Below are positions 14,311 to 22,259 of a stretch of 34,236 nucleotides of DNA, piece after piece. Below the pieces are notes generated by a model. The model made no database searches. It was not told where the DNA came from and saw nothing but the letters and a program-made list of their open reading frames with translations. The position numbers and the translations under genes are program-made. This DNA is from Acidobacteriaceae bacterium. GTDB lineage: Bacteria > Acidobacteriota > Terriglobia > Terriglobales > Acidobacteriaceae. Each line of letters opens with the position of its first letter. Within the stretch, counting starts at the first letter, position 1. The DNA lies in assembly GCA_003165005.1 (NCBI GenBank), contig PLSB01000059.1:616-34851 (forward strand), read 5' to 3'.

Positions 14311-15363
14311 ATGAAGACCATCAAGGGTCCTGCAATTTTTCTGGCGCAGTTTGCCGGCGATGAGGCGCCTTACAACACGCTGGAGGGCATGGCGGGTTGG
14401 GCGGCGAAGCACGGCTATGTGGGCATCCAGATTCCGAGCTGGGATCGGAGGCTGTTCGATCTGAAGCGCGCCGCCGAGAGTGAGGCGTATTGCGACGAGG
14501 TGAAGGGAATTGCGGCGCGGACGGGCCTGGCAATAACGGAGCTCTCCACGCACCTGCAGGGGCAACTGGTGGCGAGTCACCCGGCCTTCGATACGCTGCT
14601 CGATGGATTTGCGCCGGCGGAGCTGGCCGGGAATGCGCAGGCCAAGGCTGCGTGGGGGGTCGAGCAGTTGCTTTGGGCTGCGAAGGCGAGCCGCAACTTG
14701 GGCCTGACGGCTCATGCAACATTTTCGGGCGCGCTGGCGTGGCCGTTCTTTTATCCCTGGCCGCAACGGCCCGCGGGACTGATTGACGAGGCGTTCAAGG
14801 AATTGGCCGCGCGCTGGCTGCCGATTTTGCGCGCCTTCGACGAGGCGGGAGTGGATGCGTGTTTTGAGCTGCATCCCGGCGAGGATCTGCACGACGGCGC
14901 GACCTTTGAGCGGTTTCTCGACGCGGTGGGCAATCATCCGCGCGCCGCGATTCTTTACGACCCGAGCCACATGGTTTTGCAGCAGTTGGATTATTTGGCT
15001 TTTCTCGATCTCTATCACGAGCGGGTGCGCGCGCTTCACGTGAAGGACGCGGAGTTCCGGCCGAGCGGGCGCGCGGGCGTGTATGGCGGCTATCAGGATT
15101 GGATCGACCGGCCGGGACGCTTTCGCTCGCTGGGCGACGGGCAGATCGATTTTGGGCAGATCTTCAGCAAGATGGCGCAGTATGATTATCCGGGCTGGGC
15201 GGTGGTGGAGTGGGAGTGCTGCATCAAGCATCCTGAAGTGGGCGCGGCCGAGGGCGCGAAGTTTGTGCGCGAGCACATCGTTCGCGTGACGGATCGCGCG
15301 TTTGACGATTTTGCGGGCAGCGGCGCGGATGCGGGGCGGAATCGGAAGATTCTGGGACTCTAG
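14311..15363 (+). CDS. Sugar phosphate isomerase/epimerase-type TIM-barrel protein (xylose isomerase-like fold)
   Basis: A 350-residue cytoplasmic protein of the AP-endonuclease-2/xylose-isomerase-like superfamily. Candidate metal ligands occur at the ends of barrel strands: Glu186 in CFELHPGE, Asp217 and His220 in LYDPSHM, His243 in ALHVKDAE and Glu300 in VVEWECC. A long GVYGGYQDWIDRPGRFRSLG stretch (256-275) matches the closing loop seen in family members linked to Gfo/Idh/MocA dehydrogenases. Shine-Dalgarno GAGG precedes the ATG. It follows the dehydrogenase on the same strand but behind 421 bp of repeats, so it may have its own promoter. It may isomerise, epimerise or cleave the keto-sugar product. 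Confidence 0.88.
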   Translation: MKTIKGPAIFLAQFAGDEAPYNTLEGMAGWAAKHGYVGIQIPSWDRRLFDLKRAAESEAYCDEVKGIAARTGLAITELSTHLQGQLVASHPAFDTLLDGFAPAELAGNAQAKAAWGVEQLLWAAKASRNLGLTAHATFSGALAWPFFYPWPQRPAGLIDEAFKELAARWLPILRAFDEAGVDACFELHPGEDLHDGATFERFLDAVGNHPRAAILYDPSHMVLQQLDYLAFLDLYHERVRALHVKDAEFRPSGRAGVYGGYQDWIDRPGRFRSLGDGQIDFGQIFSKMAQYDYPGWAVVEWECCIKHPEVGAAEGAKFVREHIVRVTDRAFDDFAGSGADAGRNRKILGL

Positions 15364-15401
15364 TCATCGGAATGGATGCATTCCCGGCGGGTGGATAAAG
15401 G

Positions 15402-15451
15402 GTGCGGGCGAGGACGCCCGCACGACAGCCGGTCAGGAGACCGGCGCTACA
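15402..15451. repeat. Family E tandem hairpin element, copy 1
   Basis: Two adjoining hairpins: GTGCGGGCG-AGGA-CGCCCGCAC (15402-15423) and GCCGGTC-AGGA-GACCGGC (15428-15445), each followed by a GACA/TACA-type linker. The loop is AGGA in both although the stems differ. The stop codon of the minus-strand nuclease gene (15447-15449) lies in the linker. Confidence 0.9.
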
Positions 15452-16556
15452 AAAGCAAATCTGCTTCATCGATCGGCGAGGGCGTTTTTCCGGGCGCGAC
15501 GATGCCGTATTTCCGATCGAGGAACTTTTGCAGCGCTTCAGGAAGCACTGCGGACAGCTCCTGCCAGGTGAGGACCTTCAGGCGGACTCGCAAGACGGAG
15601 CTTTTCACCGCAGCCATCACCTCGAACCAAGCTTCGCGCAAGTCGGGACGGCGAGCATCGTGCATCACGCAGAAACTTGAAGCGGAAACATGCGCGGCGA
15701 GCACGTTGCGGATGAGTTGATAGCTCGCGTAGCCCCCTTCGCCGGGTGAGCGGAAGGTGGATTCGACTGGCGTGAAGAGCGCGGGATCGGCGACGACGCT
15801 TTCGAATTCCTGCGAGGCGTTCTCGGGAAACTCACTCGCCTGCATCCAGCGCGTAGTGGCGATTTCGGCGCGCGGCAGGCGGCCGCGGTCGAAGACTTCG
15901 TCGAAGTCGCGGTAGGACTCGACGATTGCGGCGGAGCGCGATTGGAAATCGCTTTCGGTCAGCTTGGCCTCGACGAGAAGCGAGCCGAAGCGCATGTCGA
16001 CCTCGGTGCGATCGAATCGTCCATTGGCGAGAGGAACGCGGGCCTTCCAGCCAAAGACCGGATCGGCGCCAGGGACCGGCTCTGCGCTTGCGTCGATGCC
16101 GAGCAGGTTGCGAACCGCCGTGGACTCGGCGACACCGGGCGTGCAGAAGATGTTCATCAGCAAAGCATCGGAGCTCATCGAGGAGTCGAGCTCGCGCCAG
16201 CGGCGCGTGGGATCGAGCTGCGGTTTCGGCAGCGAGCGAGCCGCCTGGGCGTGGACCTTGTCGAAGCGGCGCATCCAATCCGGCCGTGCGAGGATGGCGG
16301 CGTAGGCTGCATCGAAGAAGTTGCCGTGCCGGCCGGCTTCCCACCCCACGGACGAAGACCTTTCCCCACCCCAAGAAGTACAAATCACTTCTTGGGGACC
16401 CCCGATGTCCATGGGGACCCCGCATTCGGGCGCATAGACGATGACCGGCGCGCTTCCGTAGCTCTCCACATGCGCGCGCCCGCGCGCGTAGGCGCGATTG
16501 CGCAGGGTCAACTCCCAGCGAAGCTGCGTGGCATACAGGCTCGTCTTCCCAGCCAT
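15447..16556 (-). CDS. Putative restriction endonuclease-like protein, PD-(D/E)XK type (resembles PGN_0703 family)
   Basis: A 369-residue protein. Residues 184-204 (TEVDMRFGSLLVEAKLTESD) give Asp187, Glu196-x-Lys198, the D...ExK core of PD-(D/E)XK nucleases, and the following YQLIRNVLAAH (279-289) fits the PGN_0703-type family as I recall it. No methyltransferase, specificity subunit or helicase is adjacent, so it is an orphan. Residues about 46-72 are encoded by an in-frame palindromic insertion, and the last residues (DEADLLL) and stop come from the family E element, so both places deviate from the expected protein. The start could also be 16610; neither start has a Shine-Dalgarno. Activity is unproven, and a decaying gene is possible. 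Confidence 0.68.
   Translation of the reverse strand: MAGKTSLYATQLRWELTLRNRAYARGRAHVESYGSAPVIVYAPECGVPMDIGGPQEVICTSWGGERSSSVGWEAGRHGNFFDAAYAAILARPDWMRRFDKVHAQAARSLPKPQLDPTRRWRELDSSMSSDALLMNIFCTPGVAESTAVRNLLGIDASAEPVPGADPVFGWKARVPLANGRFDRTEVDMRFGSLLVEAKLTESDFQSRSAAIVESYRDFDEVFDRGRLPRAEIATTRWMQASEFPENASQEFESVVADPALFTPVESTFRSPGEGGYASYQLIRNVLAAHVSASSFCVMHDARRPDLREAWFEVMAAVKSSVLRVRLKVLTWQELSAVLPEALQKFLDRKYGIVAPGKTPSPIDEADLLL
16365..16401. repeat. Family A-like palindrome inserted in frame in the nuclease gene
   Basis: Perfect 11-bp arms CCCCAAGAAGT (16369-16379) and ACTTCTTGGGG (16387-16397) with the 7-nt loop ACAAATC. The frame 'CCCACC - stem - 7-nt loop - stem - GGGG' matches the family A copies at 379 and 4460, though the stem and loop bases differ. 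It is read as residues 54-63 of the nuclease without breaking the frame. Confidence 0.75.
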
Positions 16557-16789
16557 ATGGAGCAGAGTACACCTGCGGCGGAGGGACGCAGCACGCGCGG
16601 GGATTTTCATATTGTTTGTGGAAAAACAACAAAAGATCTCAGCGGTTTAGGGGATTTGTAACTGGGTTCTAACACTCTTGTGACTTCATCGCAACCTTTG
16701 CTTGCTACGGTCGGAGCAGCACGATCATTGGCGATTCCCCATCGTCCGGGTCATCAAAAAATACAGATTCCCAGTTTTGGAGGACAATT

Positions 16790-19684
16790 GTGACACATCA
16801 CTACAGGCGCAGCCGGTTGCGGTTGCGCGCATGCGTTCTATCCCTGGTTGCGCTTATCGCCTTTGCTGCCATTCACATTCACGCGCAGACGGCGAGCGCC
16901 AAGCTCGAAGGCACCATTTACGACGCGCAGGGCGGAACCGTGCCCAATGCCACTGTGACCGCGACCAACATCGCCACCGGTGAAAAGAAGACCGTTCAAG
17001 CGAGTAGCGGCGGCGGCTATTCCATCGATGGGCTCCCCGCTGGCGCCTACACGCTGGAGGCAGTAGGCGATGGATTTGCCAGGAACTTCAAATCCGGCAT
17101 TGTGCTGGGCGACGGGCAGACGCAGCAGGTGACGCTGACGCTCGAGGTTGGCGCGCTGGTGCAGGAGGTGACGGTCAATGCGGGAGTCGACTCTGTGGCT
17201 GTGCGAAGCGCTCCCAGCGGCGGCTTTCTCGAGGAGCGCTCTGCTCAGTCGCTGATTTCCAGCAACTATATTCAGAACTTCACCTCGCCGATCGCCGATT
17301 TCGGCGAGATCGTGCAGATCGTTCCCGGCACTTTCACGACCAGCACGGATGGCGTTGGCCTGGGGCAGAGCAAGACGTACTTCCGCGGCTTCCCTGACGG
17401 CGACTATGACATCGACTTCGACGGCATTCCCTTCTACGACACCAATACGCCGACGCACCACTCGTGGGCCTTCTTCCCGGCGCAATGGATCGGCGGAGTT
17501 GACTTCGACCGCAGCCCCGGCACGGCCTCGACGATTGGGCCTACTCCTTTCGGCGGGTCCATTCACCTGCTCTCCCAACCGCTTATCGGCGAGCAGGACA
17601 TCCGCGGAACCTTCTCATACGGCACCTGGAACACCAAGCTCTACGACGCGGCTTACAATTCCGGGCCTTTCGGATTCTTCGGCAGCCCGAAGAAGTCGAA
17701 TCTGTTCATCGACTGGCAGCGCATGACGTCGGACGGTTATCAAACGTTCAACTACAACGTGCGCAATGCCGGTTCGCTGCTCTATCAGTACCAAATTTCG
17801 CCCAGGACCATGCTGACCGGCTACAGCGGCGTACTTCGCCTGAACGCGAATACGCCGAACATCAGCTCGACGCGCTGCATGCTCTACGGCGTCTCTGCGC
17901 CCGGCGTGCCAGCGACCGGCTCGAATAGCTGCCTCAACGCCGATACGGCGAACGGGCGGGCTCCCTACACGGGCGCGGGCCTCAAATTCCTGATGGTTGC
18001 ACCCAATGCCAACGACCCGGCCAACTGGTTCAACTATCAATACAACTCCTACCAGGTTCCGACGGATTTTGAATATGTGGGCCTGAAGAAGGAGTTTGGC
18101 AAGGGCTGGTATCTGGATTTCAAGGGCTACACCTACAACTACGACAACGGCGAACTCTACTCGAACGCCAAGCCGCAAACCGAAGTGACCCAGGCCGCGG
18201 CTGTTGCTAATCCCTCCCTGGTGCCCGGAGCCTTTGTCACCGGCGGCAAGGCCTACTATGACGGCGTAGCCATCGCTCCCTGCGACGTTGCGGTCAGCAA
18301 GACCTCGGGCGGAATCACGACAGTCATTGAGCCTTGCGGCATCGACAAGTACAACAGCTATCGCAAGTATGGCGAGACGGCGGTGCTTACGCAGGCCTCG
18401 CAGCTTGGCGTGCTGCGCGCCGGCATGTGGTACGAGTGGGCGGATACCAACCGGCACCAGTACCCGAGCGATCCGACCACCGGCTGGACCGATCAGGCAC
18501 TGCCCAAGTTCAACGAGACCTACTGGACCAACTCCTATCAGCCCTTTGCTGAATTTGAGTTCCACGTGACGCCCCAATTCAATATCACGGCGGGAACGAA
18601 ATTCGCTGCCTACACCATCGATGTGCTGCATCACGCCGACGACGGCTCAACGGTTGGTCCTTTGACCTGCGCTCCCGAGACCAATCCCACCACGCCTTGC
18701 TCGGCGACTGTCACCAACACAGGCAGCTTTACCGCATGGTTGCCGTCGCTCGATTTCAACTACCGCCTGCAGTCCAACTGGTCGGTCTACGGACAGGTTT
18801 CGACGGGCAGCATCGTACCCCCGAGCGCGGTGTACGACTACTACCAGACGCCGACAACCGCAGTTCCCAACCCGCAATTGAAGACTCCTCCCAAGCAGCA
18901 GAGGTCCACCACCTATCAGGTTGGCTCGGTGTACAAGGGGCAGAAGTTTACGCTGGATGCCGATGCCTATCGCATTCGCTTCCAAAATAGCTACGCCTCC
19001 GCAGAGGATGTGACCGCCGGGGACGACAATCTCGGCGATACTTTCTATGCAATACAACCGAGCTCAGTTTCGAAGGGAGTTGAATTTGAAAGCACGATGG
19101 TGTTGCTCAATGGCCTGAATCTCTACCTGAACGCAACCGCTGGAAATGCCTTCTATGCGGGTTCGTTGAATGCCGGAAGCCTGACTGCGCCGTATTCTCA
19201 GAAAGCTCCATCCGGCCTGTGGGTGGCGCAAACGCCGACCGATACCGAAGAGCAGGGTCTCACCTACCAGAAGAGAGGGTTCGATCTGGGCATCTTCAAT
19301 AAGCGCGTAGGCGAACAGCGCGTTGACAGCGGCTCCTACACCGACGTTGGGGGCGAATCGATCATCTTCCACAACCAGGCGATCATTGTTCCGTTCAGCC
19401 AGCTGGGCAGCTACTTCAACTACACGATTCGCAACCATTCGATCTTCGACCAGACGAAGATCCGTTTGAGTGCAACCAACCTGCTCGACTCGCACAATAT
19501 CCAGAGCCTTTCGCTGGCCAACTCACCGACTACGCAGCCGCTCGTCGGAACCAATGGAACCACTTACACCGACCAGTTCAACGCGACCACCGCCATTAGC
19601 GGCGCCGATACGCCGGGGATCATGGCCGGACGCAGCTTCTCGGTTTCGGTGACGTTTGGATTCGCGCCGGAAGGGAAGAAGTAG
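16790..19684 (+). CDS. TonB-dependent outer-membrane receptor with N-terminal carboxypeptidase-regulatory domain
   Basis: A 964-residue outer-membrane receptor that imports ligands, often oligosaccharides in this group, using TonB energy. Residues 1-33 are a signal peptide (LVALIAFAAIHIHA, then Q). Residues about 38-122 are a CarboxypepD_reg-like Ig fold (KLEGTIYDAQGGTVPNATVT, GGGYSIDGLPAGAYTLEA). The plug follows (about 130-290: TYFRGFPDGDYDIDFDGIP, IGPTPFGGSIHLLS), and the rest is strand-rich barrel ending in RSFSVSVTFGF plus a short charged tail. GTG at 16790 is preceded by GGAGGA, which fixes the start. It is flanked by a GH29 cluster and a GH51 gene, which suggests carbohydrate uptake. 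The 179 bp to the divergent nuclease gene hold no other gene; a TTGTGA near 16678 may be a -35, but no good -10 is seen. Confidence 0.93.
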   Translation: MTHHYRRSRLRLRACVLSLVALIAFAAIHIHAQTASAKLEGTIYDAQGGTVPNATVTATNIATGEKKTVQASSGGGYSIDGLPAGAYTLEAVGDGFARNFKSGIVLGDGQTQQVTLTLEVGALVQEVTVNAGVDSVAVRSAPSGGFLEERSAQSLISSNYIQNFTSPIADFGEIVQIVPGTFTTSTDGVGLGQSKTYFRGFPDGDYDIDFDGIPFYDTNTPTHHSWAFFPAQWIGGVDFDRSPGTASTIGPTPFGGSIHLLSQPLIGEQDIRGTFSYGTWNTKLYDAAYNSGPFGFFGSPKKSNLFIDWQRMTSDGYQTFNYNVRNAGSLLYQYQISPRTMLTGYSGVLRLNANTPNISSTRCMLYGVSAPGVPATGSNSCLNADTANGRAPYTGAGLKFLMVAPNANDPANWFNYQYNSYQVPTDFEYVGLKKEFGKGWYLDFKGYTYNYDNGELYSNAKPQTEVTQAAAVANPSLVPGAFVTGGKAYYDGVAIAPCDVAVSKTSGGITTVIEPCGIDKYNSYRKYGETAVLTQASQLGVLRAGMWYEWADTNRHQYPSDPTTGWTDQALPKFNETYWTNSYQPFAEFEFHVTPQFNITAGTKFAAYTIDVLHHADDGSTVGPLTCAPETNPTTPCSATVTNTGSFTAWLPSLDFNYRLQSNWSVYGQVSTGSIVPPSAVYDYYQTPTTAVPNPQLKTPPKQQRSTTYQVGSVYKGQKFTLDADAYRIRFQNSYASAEDVTAGDDNLGDTFYAIQPSSVSKGVEFESTMVLLNGLNLYLNATAGNAFYAGSLNAGSLTAPYSQKAPSGLWVAQTPTDTEEQGLTYQKRGFDLGIFNKRVGEQRVDSGSYTDVGGESIIFHNQAIIVPFSQLGSYFNYTIRNHSIFDQTKIRLSATNLLDSHNIQSLSLANSPTTQPLVGTNGTTYTDQFNATTAISGADTPGIMAGRSFSVSVTFGFAPEGKK

Positions 19685-19711
19685 AGCAACTCAGACGGGC
19701 ACAGAAACAAG

Positions 19712-19751
19712 GGCCGCGTTCATGGAGAGATCCATAACGCGGCCTTTTTTT
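19712..19751 (+). terminator. Rho-independent terminator
   Basis: Stem GGCCGCGTT (19712-19720) and AACGCGGCC (19736-19744), extended by an inner ATGGA/TCCAT pairing around GAGA, followed by seven T residues (19745-19751). It starts 28 bp after the receptor stop codon and lies between convergent genes, so it ends the receptor transcript. Confidence 0.93.
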
Positions 19752-19764
19752 CGCGCGCAACAAT

Positions 19765-21150
19765 TCAGATGAGAACGGGTGTGTCGGCCACGCCGGCCGC
19801 TCCAAAGACGCGCCGGTAGCGCTCGATTTCTTCGCGGTTGCCGAGGGCCTTGGACTGATTGTCGGAGAGTTTCACGGCGGGACGGCCTTCGACTTCAGTC
19901 AATTTGCAGACCAAGCCGACGGGATTGAAGCCGTCATCGCCCCGCGGATTTGAGTTGCGGAAGTCGTTGGTGAGGAGCGTGCCCCAGCCGGCGCTGAAGC
20001 GGATGCGGCGCTCGGGAGTCCAGCGGTTGGGGTCGCGAAAATCGCCGGCCGAGCGGAAGTCGTCGGGCGTGGCGCCGTTGCGGAGGGTTCCGGCGAAGTA
20101 AGCGTGCTGGCCGAGAATCTGCTCCACGTCGAGCGCGTCGCTCGAGATCAGGCGCTTCTGGCGCGGATCGCGTCCGTGGCGCTCCAGCCATGCGATGTAT
20201 TCGTCACCGGCTACGTAGGCGTCCTTGCTGTCGATGCGCTGTCCGGTCCAGTTGGCCACCCACTCCGGCGCGTGGCGCAGAAATTGCGTGGTGCCGAAGG
20301 TGTCGGGCAGAAGAATCTGCAACTCGCCCTGGTAGCTTTGCTGCCACAATTCGAGCAGACGGTACTGCGCCGCGCGCAACTCCTCGTCGTCGCGCGCCAG
20401 CGCAGCCATGGCCATAGGCAGCTCGTGGCCGTTGGTGCCGATGGCCTCAAGATCGTGCTTGTAGGCGAGGAAGGCGTTGGAGGTTCCGGTGAAGCTCGAG
20501 CCGATGGTGTCGCGCATGGCGTTCACGACGTACTCGTGCCAGAGAAAACTGTGCCTGCGGCGGGTGCCGAAGTCGCTGATGCTGAGATCGGGAACGCCGC
20601 GCAGGCGCTCCATCTTTTCCCAGAGCCGCGTCTTGGCGCGGGCGTAGAGAATGTCGAGTTCGAGTTCGCTCAAATGCTTGAGCGCGGCGCGCGTCTTCAG
20701 TTCGCCGATTTGGGCGAGCGCGTAGATCTCCCACATCGACGTTCCCGACCAGAGTCCCTCGAAGCGGAGTTGCAACTGGCCGTCGTCGACGGAGAGCTCG
20801 TAATCGGAGAGCCGGAAATCGTGCTCCAGCCAGTCGAGGAAGGCCGGCTCAAAGATGCCGCGGCGGCCGAAGAAGGTGTTGCCGGCGAGCCAGACCAGCT
20901 CCGATTTGCGGAAGCGCAACTGGCGCGTGGCTTCGAGCTGCTCGCGAAGCTGCGCGAGGCCGACGATTTCGCCCAGGCGGACGGAGGTGGTGCGGTTGAT
21001 GAGCGTGAAGGTGGCGTGGGTGCGGGGAAAGTGCTTCCAGATGAACTGGAGCATGAGAAGTTTGTAGAAATCGGTGTCGAGCAGGGAGCGCGTGATGGGA
21101 TCCATCTCCCAGTTGTGATCGTGCGCGCGGCGGGCCAGGTCGATAATCAC
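19765..21150 (-). CDS. pncB: Nicotinate phosphoribosyltransferase
   Basis: A 461-residue cytoplasmic enzyme that makes nicotinate mononucleotide from nicotinate, PRPP and ATP in the Preiss-Handler NAD salvage route. Evidence: SLLDTDFYKLLMLQFIWKH near the N-terminus (22-40), WLSGTSMWEIYALAQ-like substrate region (GLWSGTSMWEIY, 132-143), ISDFGTRRRHSF (191-202), GTSNAFLAYK (222-231) and GTNGHELPMAM (238-248), whose His242 matches the autophosphorylated histidine of the family. The GTG at 21150 has a TAAGG upstream; an ATG at 21105 gives the more typical MDPITRSLL start and is nearly as likely. It converges with the receptor gene and is divergent from the methyltransferase gene. Confidence 0.95.
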   Translation of the reverse strand: MIIDLARRAHDHNWEMDPITRSLLDTDFYKLLMLQFIWKHFPRTHATFTLINRTTSVRLGEIVGLAQLREQLEATRQLRFRKSELVWLAGNTFFGRRGIFEPAFLDWLEHDFRLSDYELSVDDGQLQLRFEGLWSGTSMWEIYALAQIGELKTRAALKHLSELELDILYARAKTRLWEKMERLRGVPDLSISDFGTRRRHSFLWHEYVVNAMRDTIGSSFTGTSNAFLAYKHDLEAIGTNGHELPMAMAALARDDEELRAAQYRLLELWQQSYQGELQILLPDTFGTTQFLRHAPEWVANWTGQRIDSKDAYVAGDEYIAWLERHGRDPRQKRLISSDALDVEQILGQHAYFAGTLRNGATPDDFRSAGDFRDPNRWTPERRIRFSAGWGTLLTNDFRNSNPRGDDGFNPVGLVCKLTEVEGRPAVKLSDNQSKALGNREEIERYRRVFGAAGVADTPVLI

Positions 21151-21232
21151 GATACCTTAATTTACTCTGGTTGCGCGGGCACGGGAAGTAAACTGAATGC
21201 GCAAGATTATAGGAGCAGGAACGGAGTTCGAG

Positions 21233-22102
21233 ATGCACGGCCTCGGAGATTGGTTGAAAGACGGCGTCCTCATCAGCGATGGCGCGTGGGGAACACAGTT
21301 GCAGGCGCGGGGATTGCCCGTTGGGGCCCTTCCCGACACGTGGAACCTGACGCATCCCGAACAGGTGGAGGACGTGGCGCGCACGTATGTTGAGGCGGGC
21401 AGCCAGGTAATCCTGACCAACAGCTTTCGCGCCCATGCGATTGCCATGCACGCGAGTTCCGCGGCCGATTTGGACGCGATCAATCGCGCGGCGGTCGAGA
21501 TCTCGAAGAAAGCCGCAGGCACGCAGGCGCTGGTCTTCGCGTCGATCGGGCCGGCGGGCAAGATGCTGGTTTCCGGCGAAGTGAGCGCCGAAGAATTGAC
21601 TTGGGCGTTTACGGCACAGGCGCAGTCGCTCGCCCGCGCGGGCGCCGATGCGCTGCTGATCGAGACCATGAGCGATCCCGAAGAGGCGCGGCTGGCCGTC
21701 GCAGCGGCAAAGGCCACAGGATTGCCGGTGATCGCGTCGTTTGCGTTCGATTCCGGCAAGAACAAGGACCGGACGATGATGGGCGCAACGCCCGAGGTCG
21801 TGGCTGCCGCAATGGCGGAGGCAGGCGCGGACGGGGTGGGCGCGAACTGCGGCGTGGGCGTGGAGTTTGCCGGGGCGATTTGCCAGCGGCTGCGCGCGGC
21901 CTGCGATCTGCCCGTCTGGATCAAGCCCAACGCGGGATTGCCGGTGGTGGAAGGCGCGGCGATTCACTACGCGACAACGGCCGAGTACTTTGCCTCGCAC
22001 TTTGCGGCGTTGCGCGACGCGGGCGCATCGTTTGTCGGCGGATGTTGCGGCTCGACGCCGGAGTTTATCCGGGCGCTGGTGGCGGCGCGCGGTGCGGTGT
22101 AA
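21233..22102 (+). CDS. Homocysteine S-methyltransferase family protein (MmuM/BHMT-like)
   Basis: A 289-residue Hcy-methyltransferase barrel that in known members moves a methyl group from S-methylmethionine, betaine or methyl-folate to homocysteine or a related thiol. The zinc cysteines are present: Cys206 in GANCGVG and Cys271-Cys272 in VGGCCGSTPEFI. Other family words are ISDGAWGTQLQARG (14-27), WNLTHPE (37-43) and LTNSFRAH (61-68). The ATG at 21233 has GGAACGGAG upstream; an in-frame ATG at 21197 is the alternative. There is no B12-binding domain, so it is not full MetH. The methyl donor is not predictable from sequence. Confidence 0.9.
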   Translation: MHGLGDWLKDGVLISDGAWGTQLQARGLPVGALPDTWNLTHPEQVEDVARTYVEAGSQVILTNSFRAHAIAMHASSAADLDAINRAAVEISKKAAGTQALVFASIGPAGKMLVSGEVSAEELTWAFTAQAQSLARAGADALLIETMSDPEEARLAVAAAKATGLPVIASFAFDSGKNKDRTMMGATPEVVAAAMAEAGADGVGANCGVGVEFAGAICQRLRAACDLPVWIKPNAGLPVVEGAAIHYATTAEYFASHFAALRDAGASFVGGCCGSTPEFIRALVAARGAV

Positions 22103-22182
22103 ATCGTGCACGTTCCCATCGTTCAGAATTGAGGCATCGACTCGCCCATAGCGGACCCTGCTACCTTGCATGGTTGCCCGAT

Positions 22183-22232
22183 GTGCGGGCCTGGAGGCCC
22201 GCACGACAGCCGGTCAGGAGACCGGCGCTACA
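22183..22232. repeat. Family E tandem hairpin element, copy 2
   Basis: Two hairpins: GTGCGGGCC-TGGA-GGCCCGCAC (22183-22204) and GCCGGTC-AGGA-GACCGGC (22209-22226), with linkers GACA and GCTACA. A further partial GCCGGCGCTAC follows at 22240. It fills the gap between two convergent genes, as copy 1 does. Confidence 0.9.
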
Positions 22233-22259
22233 AGTGGACGCCGGCGCTACTGCGAGTGG

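Noticed and set aside
20104-21393. 429-codon plus-strand frame opposite the nicotinate phosphoribosyltransferase
   Set aside because: Shadow of pncB; no recognisable domain and no ribosome site.
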